Source of the DNA: JADGHX01 sp035760965
GTDB lineage: Bacteria > Pseudomonadota > Gammaproteobacteria > Steroidobacterales > Steroidobacteraceae
Assembly: GCA_035760965.1 (NCBI GenBank)
Contig: DASTRY010000100.1
Span: 1 to 64,000 of the forward strand
Direction of reading: 5' to 3'
DNA: 64,000 bases
Under the pieces are notes generated by a model. That model ran no database searches. It saw only the letters and a list, made by a program, of their open reading frames with translations, and was not told the DNA's origin. The first letter of the stretch is position 1. Each line of letters opens with the position of its first letter. A program made the translations under genes and the position numbers. Below are positions 34,087 through 42,786 of this stretch, piece by piece.

Positions 34087-34623
34087 TCAATGTGCGCCGC
34101 GAAGCGCTGCCAGGATCTGCTCGCACGCCGCCGCAGTCGAAGCGAGCGCATCGACGGTGATCGCATGCTCATCGGCCTCGGGGCGCTCGAGTGTGGCGAG
34201 CTGGCTGTCGAGCAGGCTAGGCGGCATGTAGTGACCCTTGCGACTCGACATTCGTCGCTGGAGCTCTTCGCGACTTGCATCCAGCAAAATGAAACGCACG
34301 GGTGCAGCGATCACCGCGCGCAGGCGATCACGGTAAGCGCGCTTCAGCGCCGAGCAGCTCGCAATGGCGATGCCGCGCTCGCCGACGGCCGCCGCGATCG
34401 CGCGACCGAGGCGATCGAGCCACGGCCAGCGATCCTCGTCTGTCAGAGGAATTCCCGCGCGCATCCGGCTCACCGCCTCGCTCGAGTGAAACTCGTCGCC
34501 CTCGAGGAACGGGCAGTCGAGTGCGCCCGCAAGCGCCGCGCCGAGTGTCGATTTCCCACTGCCACTCACTCCCATGACGATGAGGGCCAGCGGCCCGACG
34601 GAGCGTGAATCGTGTACGCCCAT
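34087..34623 (-). CDS. gntK: Gluconokinase
   Basis: 178 residues from the ATG at 34623, with GGGAG upstream. P-loop LIVMGVSGSGKSTLGAAL (residues about 14-31), FLEGDEFHSSEAVSRMRAGI and PLTDEDRWPWLDRL, plus ASCSALKRAYRDRLR and RRMSSRKGHYMPPSLLDSQL, all match GntK/IdnK. It phosphorylates D-gluconate to 6-phosphogluconate for the Entner-Doudoroff or pentose phosphate route. The start codon overlaps the start of the divergent aldose epimerase gene by 12 bases, so each promoter lies within the other gene. Confidence 0.95.
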   Translation of the reverse strand: MGVHDSRSVGPLALIVMGVSGSGKSTLGAALAGALDCPFLEGDEFHSSEAVSRMRAGIPLTDEDRWPWLDRLGRAIAAAVGERGIAIASCSALKRAYRDRLRAVIAAPVRFILLDASREELQRRMSSRKGHYMPPSLLDSQLATLERPEADEHAITVDALASTAAACEQILAALRGAH

Positions 34624-35784
34624 GCTTTCTCCCGACTGTTGACGTGGCCAAGAGCACCGCTCTTCGCCGTGCTCGCGGTGTGCTCGAGTGCGGGCGCGCT
34701 GGCTGCGCCGCAGGTCACCCTCGCCGAGTATGGTACGACGGCCGACGGCCGCGTCGTTCATGTTTACACACTGAGCAACGATCACAAGGTCACCGCCAAG
34801 ATTCTCGACTACGGCGGCATCATCGCGGAGCTCGACGCACCGGATCGTCGCGGGCGCATCAAGAACGTGGTGCTGGGTCTTCCCGACTTGAAGTCGTACG
34901 AGGCGAACGGCGGCATCAACAGCCTCATCGGCCGCTACGCCAATCGCATAAAAGGCGGCGTCACGATCGATGGGCGTCACTACGACCTTCCGGCCAATCC
35001 GAGAGGGATCACGCTGCATTCGGGGCGGCCGTTCTACGGTTCGCTGGTCTGGAGCGCGCAGCCGGTTCGTGAGAGCGATCGCGCGGGAGTCGTGCTGTCG
35101 CGCGTGAGTCCCGACGGCGAGCAGGGTTTTCCGGGAGAGATGCACATCGCGGTGACCTACACGCTGAACGATGCGAACGAGTTGCGGCTCGACTACGAAG
35201 CCACGACGGACAAGCCGACGGTCGTGACCCTGACGAACCACGTCTATTTCAACCTCGCCGGCAACGGCTCGGGCGATGTCTACGATCAGCAGCTGCAGGT
35301 GATGGCAGACGAGTACACGCCGACGGACGCGGATCAGATTCCCACAGGCGAGCTTGCGCCGGTTGCCGGAACGGCGCTCGACTTCCGTGAGCTCACGCCG
35401 ATAGGCGCTCGCATTCGGTCGGGCGAGCAGCAGATGCTGTACGCGCGGGGCTACGACCACAACTTCGTGCTCCGCAAGCCTGCGGGCGATCCGATGCCCT
35501 TGGCCGTGCGCATGTACGACCCTGCGAGCGGACGCTTGCTCGAAGTGCGGACGACCGAGCCTGGCGTGCAGGTCTACTCGGCGAATCACATGAATGGCAC
35601 AGTGATATCGGCCGCGGGCACGACGCTGCGGCAAGGCGACGGCCTGGCGCTCGAGACCGAGCATTTCCCGAACAGTCCGAACGAGCCGCGCTTTCCATCG
35701 ACGCTGTTGCGGCCCGGCGAGACGTTGCGCTCGAGCACGATCTTTCGCGTCACCACCGATGTGGCGGCACGGCTGCGCCGCTAG
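34612..35784 (+). CDS. galM: Exported aldose 1-epimerase (mutarotase)
   Basis: 390 residues from the GTG at 34612 (GGAG upstream), with a signal peptide (APLFAVLAVCSSAGALA). GalM signatures: NSLIGRYANRIKGGVTIDG, LTNHVYFNLAGNGSGDVYD (catalytic His region) and LALETEHFPNSPNEPRFPST. It interconverts alpha and beta sugar anomers; the signal peptide places it in the periplasm, where beta-anomers would feed the membrane-side PQQ dehydrogenases. Its stop codon overlaps that of the converging SDR gene by 4 bases. Confidence 0.93.
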   Translation: MYAHAFSRLLTWPRAPLFAVLAVCSSAGALAAPQVTLAEYGTTADGRVVHVYTLSNDHKVTAKILDYGGIIAELDAPDRRGRIKNVVLGLPDLKSYEANGGINSLIGRYANRIKGGVTIDGRHYDLPANPRGITLHSGRPFYGSLVWSAQPVRESDRAGVVLSRVSPDGEQGFPGEMHIAVTYTLNDANELRLDYEATTDKPTVVTLTNHVYFNLAGNGSGDVYDQQLQVMADEYTPTDADQIPTGELAPVAGTALDFRELTPIGARIRSGEQQMLYARGYDHNFVLRKPAGDPMPLAVRMYDPASGRLLEVRTTEPGVQVYSANHMNGTVISAAGTTLRQGDGLALETEHFPNSPNEPRFPSTLLRPGETLRSSTIFRVTTDVAARLRR

Positions 35785-36524
35785 AGGCTCATGCCGCCGT
35801 CGATGACGATGTGGCTGCCGGTCATGAAGCTCGCTTCATCGGACGCGAGCAGCACAGCGACGGCCGCAACCTCGTTCGGTGTGCCGAGCCGGCCCATCGG
35901 TTGACGCGCGATGAACGCCGCGCGTGCCTTCTCGACATTTCCGGTGGCGGCCATGCGTTCGTGCAGGGAAGGGGTCTCTACCGTGCCGGGACAAATGGCG
36001 TTACAGCGCACGCCGTCCGCGACGAAGTCGCGCGCGACCGATTTTGTCAGTCCGATGACCGCGGCCTTGGTCGTGCCGTACGCATAGCGGTCCGGCGCGG
36101 CCATCTCGGAGGACACCACCGAGGCAATATTGATGATCGAGCCCTGCCGCCGCGCGCGCATTGCGGGCAGGAACGCGCGGATCAGCAGGTGCATCGACTG
36201 CACGTTGACGACGAAGCTACGTTGCAGCTCCTCCGCCGACGTATCGAGAATGGTGCCGTTCGCAACGTACCCGACACAGTTGACTAGCACCGAGACCTGC
36301 GGGAAGCGGGACGCGAGAGCGGCGACGGCCGTCGCATCGGTCGCATCCAGGCGTTCGGCGTGCGCGGTCGTCAGGCGCTTCAATCCCTCTTCCTTGATGT
36401 CGACGGCGATCACCTGCGCACCTTCGCGCAGGAATGCGGCCGCGATCGAATGACCGATGCCCTGCGCCGCGGCCGTGACGAGACACGTCTTGCCCGTGAG
36501 CCGTCCGCTCATATCAGGCGGCAT
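35781..36524 (-). CDS. SDR dehydrogenase, probable 2-keto-3-deoxy-L-fuconate dehydrogenase type
   Basis: 247 residues. Cofactor loop CLVTAAAQGIGHSIAAAFL (TGxxxGxG with Thr-Ala-Ala variation) and catalytic NIASVVSSEMAAPDRYAYGT followed by TKAA (YGTTK). The start RLTGKTCLVTAAAQGIG closely recalls Xanthomonas 2-keto-3-deoxy-L-fuconate 4-dehydrogenase, an NAD-dependent step of non-phosphorylative L-fucose degradation. The nearby FAH-family hydrolase would be the following enzyme. Identity of substrate is inference. It overlaps the next upstream SDR gene by 11 bases; a second ATG at 36512 is possible. Confidence 0.85.
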   Translation of the reverse strand: MPPDMSGRLTGKTCLVTAAAQGIGHSIAAAFLREGAQVIAVDIKEEGLKRLTTAHAERLDATDATAVAALASRFPQVSVLVNCVGYVANGTILDTSAEELQRSFVVNVQSMHLLIRAFLPAMRARRQGSIINIASVVSSEMAAPDRYAYGTTKAAVIGLTKSVARDFVADGVRCNAICPGTVETPSLHERMAATGNVEKARAAFIARQPMGRLGTPNEVAAVAVLLASDEASFMTGSHIVIDGGMSL

Positions 36525-37359
36525 ACAGCCCGGCAGCGCCGTCGACCCGCAGAACCTGTCCGCTCACGAATCGAGCGCGGTCGCTGGCCAGGAACGCGAC
36601 CGCATCGGCGATCTCCGGTGCAGTGGCGTAGCGCCGCAAGGACGGGCCTTCCTGCATCATCGCCGCGTCATGGCCGCGCGTTGCTAGAAAGCGCGCGGTC
36701 TTCGCCGGGCCGGGGCTCACGCAATTCACGCGCACACCTGCTTCGCGCACTTCGGCGGCGAGACACCGCGTGTAGTGAACGACCGCGGCCTTGGCGCACG
36801 CATAGGCCACTTCGATACAGCTGCCGTAGTGGGCGGCCACCGAAGCGATGTTGATGATCACGCCGGTCTGGCGCGCCGCCATCGCCGGAGCGACCGCGCG
36901 GCACATGAGCATGGTTCCGATGAGGTTGCGATCGATGACGGCGCGCGCGTCGTCGAGCTGGAAAGCCGTCGCGCCGTTCGGATTGGGCTTGGTGCCGCGC
37001 GCGCCGATATCGCCTCCCGCGCAGTTCACGAGAATGCAGATCGGCCCGAGAGCGGCGTGCACCGATTCGACGATGCGCTGGACGGCCGCCTCATCCGTGA
37101 CGTCGCCGGTGACCACCGTGCCGCGTCCGGCCGGGCCGAACAGGCTGCGCGCGCTTTCGCTGAGCGTCGCGGCCTCGCCGTATTCCGCCGGCGCCTGTTC
37201 CGACAAATCGTGGATCGCGAGCACCGCGCCGAGCTGCGCGAGCTGCTGGGCAATGGCGCGACCGAGCCCGCGGCCCGATCCCGTGACGAGCGCTACTCGG
37301 CCCGCCAGGCTCTGCTCGACAGGAGGCGCGGCACGGGAATCAGCTGCATCTCTCGCCAT
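36514..37359 (-). CDS. SDR-family NAD(P)-dependent oxidoreductase
   Basis: 281 residues. Rossmann loop VALVTGSGRGLGRAIAQQLA (about residues 21-40), NCAGG, and catalytic Ser-Tyr-Lys in IINIASVAAHYGSCIEVAYA followed by CAKAA. C-terminal ASDRARFVSGQVLRVDGAAG is standard. An extended loop (ARGTKPNPNGATAFQLDDAR) sits before the fourth helix. It is translated after the GntR gene (3-base gap) and coupled with the next SDR. Likely oxidises a sugar, lactone or keto acid of the island; substrate not determinable. Confidence 0.87.
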   Translation of the reverse strand: MARDAADSRAAPPVEQSLAGRVALVTGSGRGLGRAIAQQLAQLGAVLAIHDLSEQAPAEYGEAATLSESARSLFGPAGRGTVVTGDVTDEAAVQRIVESVHAALGPICILVNCAGGDIGARGTKPNPNGATAFQLDDARAVIDRNLIGTMLMCRAVAPAMAARQTGVIINIASVAAHYGSCIEVAYACAKAAVVHYTRCLAAEVREAGVRVNCVSPGPAKTARFLATRGHDAAMMQEGPSLRRYATAPEIADAVAFLASDRARFVSGQVLRVDGAAGLYAA

Positions 37360-37362
37360 GAA

Positions 37363-38112
37363 TCACGCTTTGCGCTTGCGATCGCGGGTTTTGCCGGCCG
37401 GGGCTTCGTCCGCCGGCGCTTTCGCGGCACCGAAGCTCGAGAAGCGTTCGGGCTCGTTGTACGCGGTACGCAGGTGAATGATGATCGCCGCCTCCGGCTC
37501 GATGTTCGACTGGCCGAGCGCGACGTCGAGCAGCGCGCGGTGATGATGCAGGCTCCAGCGCTTCAAGTCCGCGCTGACATATTCGAGCGCCTTGTGGGCG
37601 AACAGCGAGGTGACGAGCGAGTCCAGCGTTTTCGTCAGGTACGGATTGCCGGCGGCCTGCCACAGCGTGCGATGGAACTCCAGATCGAGCGCCGCCGCGT
37701 CCATCTCGGTGCGTTCGGTCCAGGCTTCCATGCGCTCCATGATGTCCGTGAGCCGCGCCGCATCCTGCTTGCTGATCTTCAGGCGACAGAGCTTCAGCGC
37801 CTCGGCCTCGAGCACGACGCGCAGGCTGTTGATACGCTGCACGTCTTCTTCGCTCAGCTGCGTGACGAACATGCCTCGGCGCTCGAGATTCATCACGAGG
37901 CCGTGCTCTTGCAGCTGCATCAGCGCTTCGCGGACCGGAATGCGGCTGATGCCGAATTCACGCGCGATCTTGCTCTCGTTCAGGCGCTCGCCGGGGCGGT
38001 AGCGGCCCGAGACGATGGCCTCCCGCAGCCCGTTGAAAATATGCGATTTGAGTGTCGAGGGGGTCGGGCGCGCGAGGGGCGCCGTGCCAGGAGCGACGAG
38101 GTCGGGAGGCAT
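37363..38112 (-). CDS. GntR-family (FadR/FCD subgroup) transcriptional regulator
   Basis: 249 residues from the ATG at 38112, supported by AGGA 8 bases upstream; an in-frame GTG at 38199 is a poorer choice. Winged helix: IVSGRYRPGERLNESKIARE, FGISRIPVREALMQLQEHGL, RRGMFVTQLSEED. The C-terminal FCD domain (LEFHRTLWQAAGNPYLTKTL, WSLHHHRALLDVAL) binds a carboxylate, often via metal and His residues. Such regulators control sugar-acid catabolism. It heads the minus-strand SDR operon and faces the MFS operon; the GTATAC site lies between them. Confidence 0.94.
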   Translation of the reverse strand: MPPDLVAPGTAPLARPTPSTLKSHIFNGLREAIVSGRYRPGERLNESKIAREFGISRIPVREALMQLQEHGLVMNLERRGMFVTQLSEEDVQRINSLRVVLEAEALKLCRLKISKQDAARLTDIMERMEAWTERTEMDAAALDLEFHRTLWQAAGNPYLTKTLDSLVTSLFAHKALEYVSADLKRWSLHHHRALLDVALGQSNIEPEAAIIIHLRTAYNEPERFSSFGAAKAPADEAPAGKTRDRKRKA

Positions 38113-38207
38113 GTGCGTGTCCTGACTTATCTGAAATTCGGCATGTTCTATCACACTCGGCAGCCCCCGAATGACCGACGAGCGTGTCGGGTTTGACACG
38201 AGGGCGA

Positions 38208-38228
38208 GTGAATATAGTATACAGTTGT
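38208..38228. promoter_or_regulatory. Candidate GntR/FadR-type operator, divergent gntR-MFS region
   Basis: GTGAATATAGTATACAGTTGT contains GTATACAGT (38217-38225), the reverse complement of the ACTGTATAC found before the ThuA operon. It lies in the roughly 180-base region between the divergent regulator and transporter genes, where autoregulation and control of the transporter operon could both occur. Flanking symmetry is weak. Confidence 0.5.
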
Positions 38229-38295
38229 AGAGGGCTCAAGAAGAGTAAGCCGCAGCCTGTGGGCTGGCAAGGCTCCGGATTCGGGGGATGCGTAT

Positions 38296-39566
38296 GTGTT
38301 CGAAAGACCAGCCTGCACTTCGTCACCGCGGCACGGGGCTGCCGCGCGCGTGACGGCGAGCACCACGCGTTATCGGGTCACCGCGTTCGCGATCAGTCTC
38401 GCGGCGCTCGCTTACATGCAGCGTGTCGCGATCTCCCAGGCGGCCGCGGATATCCAGGCGGATCTGCATCTCGGCAAGGCCGAGCTCGGCATGGTGTTCG
38501 GCGCGTTCGGGCTCGCCTACGCGCTGTTCGAGGTGCCGAGCGGTCTTCTCGGCGATCGCTTCGGCGTGCGCAAGACGCTGACGCGCATCGTCGTGGGATG
38601 GTCCGCTTTCACGGCGCTGACCGGCGCCGCGTGGTCCTTCAGCTCGCTCTGGATCGCGCGCTTCCTCTTCGGTGCGGGCGAGGCGGGGTGCTTTCCCAAT
38701 CTCACGCGGATGCTGAGCACCTGGTTGCCGCTCAAAGCGCGGTTGCGGGCGCAAGCGCTGATGTGGGCGTGCACGCGCTGGGCCGGCGCGCTCACTCCGC
38801 CGCTGGTTCTCGCGCTCGTGCAGTGGCAGGGGTGGCGCTGGGCGTTCGTGGTGCTCGCGGCGCTCGGCTTCGTCTGGGCGATCGTCTTCTTCCTCTGGTT
38901 CCGCGACGACCCGGCGGAGCATCCCGGCGTGAACGCGGAAGAGCTGCGGCTGCTCGAGGGCGCGCGCGCCACGGCGAATGAAGGCGCGGCACAGTGGCAT
39001 CGCTCGTTGCTCAACTTTCCGGTGCTGATGCTCGTCCTGCAGTACTTCTGCTTCTCGTTCGTCTGGTACTTCTACGTGACGTGGCTGCCGACGTATCTCA
39101 TGGAGGCGCGGCATCTCACCGCGGCGCAGGCGGCAGGCTATGCGACGTTGCCGCTGCTCTTCGGTGGCGTCGGCTCACTCGTTGCAGGCTTCGCCGCCGC
39201 CCGGATCCCACGCCGAGCGATCGCGTTCTGCGGCTTTCTCTTGTCCGCGGTCCTGCTGTTCGCCGTCACCCGAATGCCCAGCACGCCCGTCGCCATGCTC
39301 GCCATGGCCCTCGCGAGCTTCTGCAGCGATCTCACGATGCCGATTTCGTGGAACGCCTGCGTCGATATCGGCCGCCGGCACACGGCCACGACGTCCGGCG
39401 CCATGAACATGTTCGGTAATTTCGCGGGCTTCGTCGCGCCCGTCGGCGGCGGGCTGATCCTCGCGCGCTCGGCCGGCGACTGGAACCTGCTCCTGTATCT
39501 GATGGTGGGGGCATCGCTCGCCGCTGCCGCCTGCTGGATAGTCCTCGACCCTGAGAAGCAGCACTC

Positions 39567-39570
<4 letters not shown>
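38296..39570 (+). CDS. MFS transporter, anion:cation symporter (hexuronate/sugar-acid) type
   Basis: 424 residues from a GTG at 38296 with GGGGGA 7 bases upstream; a GTG at 38350 (VTASTTRYRVTAFAISLAAL) matches the usual family N-terminus and may be the true start. ACS-family pattern: RVAISQAAADIQADLHLGKA, EVPSGLLGDRFGVRKTLTRI, ARFLFGAGEAGCFPNLTRML. Twelve membrane segments. Relatives (ExuT, GudP, GarP) import hexuronates, aldonates or tartrate. It leads an operon with an SDR, cytochrome c and PQQ dehydrogenases. Confidence 0.9.
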
Positions 39571-40322
<752 letters not shown>

Positions 40323-40327
40323 GCGCC

Positions 40328-41167
40328 ATGTCGGGAAAGTCGCGCCGCGCGAGCTCGCGGAACCTTCTCGTTTTCGCGCTCTTCGCGTCTGTGCCGATCA
40401 CGTTGCTCGCGCAGTCTTCGGCGCCGAGCCCGCCGCCAACCGCGCGCTCGGGACAGGCGGTTCGTGAGTTTCTCGGACTCGGCCCACCGCCGGATGCCGA
40501 AGCGGCCAAGCGCGGCGCCCCCGTGTATGCCGCCAATTGCGCCTTCTGCCACGGCCCGCTCGCGCGCGGCGCCGAGGGGCCGAGTCTCATCTATTCCGAG
40601 CTCGTGCTGACGGATCAGCACGGCGCACAGCTCGCGGAATTTCTGAAGACCGGGCGCCCCGACAAGGGCATGCCGGCCTTCGCGACGCTGAGCGATCAGG
40701 AGCGCAAGGACATTGCGGAGTTTCTGCATCAGCAGATCGAGGACGTGGCCAACCGCGGCACGTACCGGGTCGAGAACATCCTGCTCGGCGACGCGAAGAA
40801 GGGCGCGCGCTTCGTCGCGGCTCACTGTCTCCAGTGCCATTCCGTGACGGGCGATCTGAAGGGACTCGCGGCGAAGTGGCGGCCCGTGGACCTGCAACGC
40901 TACTGGATCATGCCGCCGCGAACGCCTGAGCGTGCAATCACGGCAACCGTTCGCTCGCAGGGGCGCACCTGGCAAGGCCGCGTGCAGCAGCTCGACGACT
41001 TTCGCGTGGTGCTCGTCGAGGACTCCGGCCGGCCCGTCGTCATCGAGCGCGGTGCCGACGTCGCGGTCGAGCTCCACGATCCGCTGGCGCCGCACGTGGC
41101 CATGATCGGCAACCTGGCAGACTCCGACATGATCAATGTCACCGCGTACCTGGAGAGCCTGAAATGA
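40328..41167 (+). CDS. Dihaem c-type cytochrome, exported
   Basis: 279 residues from the ATG at 40328. Signal peptide (NLLVFALFASVPITLLAQ). Two CxxCH haem sites: CAFCH (about residue 71) and CLQCH (about 168), each followed by a cytochrome c fold; the tail (RTWQGRVQQLDDFRVVLVED) is an extra small beta domain found in partner cytochromes of PQQ enzymes. It probably takes electrons from the two following dehydrogenases to the respiratory chain. The stop overlaps the start of the next gene (ATGA). Confidence 0.92.
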   Translation: MSGKSRRASSRNLLVFALFASVPITLLAQSSAPSPPPTARSGQAVREFLGLGPPPDAEAAKRGAPVYAANCAFCHGPLARGAEGPSLIYSELVLTDQHGAQLAEFLKTGRPDKGMPAFATLSDQERKDIAEFLHQQIEDVANRGTYRVENILLGDAKKGARFVAAHCLQCHSVTGDLKGLAAKWRPVDLQRYWIMPPRTPERAITATVRSQGRTWQGRVQQLDDFRVVLVEDSGRPVVIERGADVAVELHDPLAPHVAMIGNLADSDMINVTAYLESLK

Positions 41168-42786
41168 AGCTCCACCGTGCTGCGTGGCCGCTGCTCCTCG
41201 CCGGCGCGCTCGTCTCATCATCGCCCGCGAGCGAGGTCGACAGCGCGAGCCTCGGCAAGCCACCCACGAATTCGTGGCCGACGTTCAACGGCGACTACAC
41301 CGGCACGCGCTTCAGCACACTGAAGCAAATCGACGAGACGAACGTCTCGTCGCTGCAGCTCCAGTGGATGTATCGCATCACGGACGTTGGCGCGCAGCGG
41401 GGCGCGCCGGTGCCGGTGATCAAGTCCACGCCGTTGATGATCGACGGCACGCTATACTTCACCATCCCGAACAATGTGTATGCGATCGATGCGCGCACGG
41501 GTACGAAGCTCTGGAGCTATTCGTGGGTCGATCACGGCGGACATCTCGTCGGCAATCGCGGTCTCGGGATGTACCGTCAGTGGCTGTACTTCCTCGGACC
41601 GGACAACTGGGTGATCTGCATCGATTCCGGGACGGGCAAGGAGCGCTGGCGGAAGCAGATCGCCGATGCGCGCCTGCAGTACTTCACGACCACGGCACCG
41701 CTCGTCGTCAAGAATCACGTGCTCGTCGGTGTCGGCGGCGATGCGATGGACATCCGCGGCTTTCTCGTCTCGCTGGATCCCGAGACCGGCGCGGAGCAGT
41801 GGCGCTGGTGGTCGACGCCGGGCGCCGGCGAGCCGGGCATCGAGACGTGGCCGAGTGTGGAAGCTGCGCTTCATGGCGGCGGCGGCACGTGGCAGCCGGG
41901 TACGTACGATCCCGATCTCAACCTCATTTTCTGGGGCACGGGCAACACGAATCCCGTGTTCGCCGGGCAGGGACGCAAAGGCGCGAATCTCTATACCGCG
42001 AGCATCGTCGCGCTCGACGTCGACACCGGTAAGCTCGCGTGGCATTTCCAGGTGTCGCCGCACGACACGCATGATTGGGACAACACGGAAATGCCGGTGC
42101 TCATCGATGCGGAGATCGATGGCAAGCCGCGCAAGCTGCTGGCTCAGGCCGCGCGCAACGGCTGGTTCGTCGTGCTCGATCGAACGAACGGCAAGGCGTT
42201 GGTCAGCACCCCGTACGTGAAGCTGAACTGGGCGAAGGGGGTGGACAAGCGCGGTCAGCCGATACCCGACCCGGCGAAGGAACCGAAAGTGGCGGGCAGC
42301 ATGACGATCACCAGTGCCACCAACTGGATGTCGCCGAGCTACAGCCCTGCAACCGGCCTGTTCTACGTCAACGCGGTGGAAGGCTTCGCCATCTACTACC
42401 TGCTCGACACGGACCGCAAGCCCTCCGGATATGGCGGCACGCTTTCGGGACTCGGCACGAGCACGCGCTTTCTCAAAGCAATCGACATCAAGACCGGCAA
42501 GGTTCGTTGGGAACACCGGTACCCGAGCATCAAGGGCGCTCCGCCCACCGTCGGTCCCGGACTGTTGAGCACGGCGGGCAACCTCGTGTTCACCGGTGAC
42601 GATCAGGACAACTTGATCGCCTACACGGCGGACGAGGGTCGCATCGTGTGGCATTTCCGCGCGAGCGCGCCGCAATCCAACGGGCCGATCACCTACATGC
42701 TGGACGATCGGCAATGGGTCGTGCTAGCCGCCGGCGACACGTTGTATGCCTACACACTGGCACCGGCGGCGTTGTCGCATCCATGA
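41164..42786 (+). CDS. PQQ-dependent dehydrogenase (quinoprotein), single propeller
   Basis: 540 residues. Signal peptide (AAWPLLLAGALVSSSPAS). Propeller W-motifs recur: LYFTIPNNVYAIDARTGTKL, VICIDSGTGKERWRKQIADA, SIVALDVDTGKLAWHFQVSP, and the quinoprotein segment HDTHDWDNTE (about residues 301-310) carrying the catalytic Asp. Such enzymes oxidise alcohols or aldoses in the periplasm using PQQ. I do not see the adjacent-Cys disulphide of methanol dehydrogenases. The next gene overlaps by ATGA. Confidence 0.91.
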   Translation: MKLHRAAWPLLLAGALVSSSPASEVDSASLGKPPTNSWPTFNGDYTGTRFSTLKQIDETNVSSLQLQWMYRITDVGAQRGAPVPVIKSTPLMIDGTLYFTIPNNVYAIDARTGTKLWSYSWVDHGGHLVGNRGLGMYRQWLYFLGPDNWVICIDSGTGKERWRKQIADARLQYFTTTAPLVVKNHVLVGVGGDAMDIRGFLVSLDPETGAEQWRWWSTPGAGEPGIETWPSVEAALHGGGGTWQPGTYDPDLNLIFWGTGNTNPVFAGQGRKGANLYTASIVALDVDTGKLAWHFQVSPHDTHDWDNTEMPVLIDAEIDGKPRKLLAQAARNGWFVVLDRTNGKALVSTPYVKLNWAKGVDKRGQPIPDPAKEPKVAGSMTITSATNWMSPSYSPATGLFYVNAVEGFAIYYLLDTDRKPSGYGGTLSGLGTSTRFLKAIDIKTGKVRWEHRYPSIKGAPPTVGPGLLSTAGNLVFTGDDQDNLIAYTADEGRIVWHFRASAPQSNGPITYMLDDRQWVVLAAGDTLYAYTLAPAALSHP

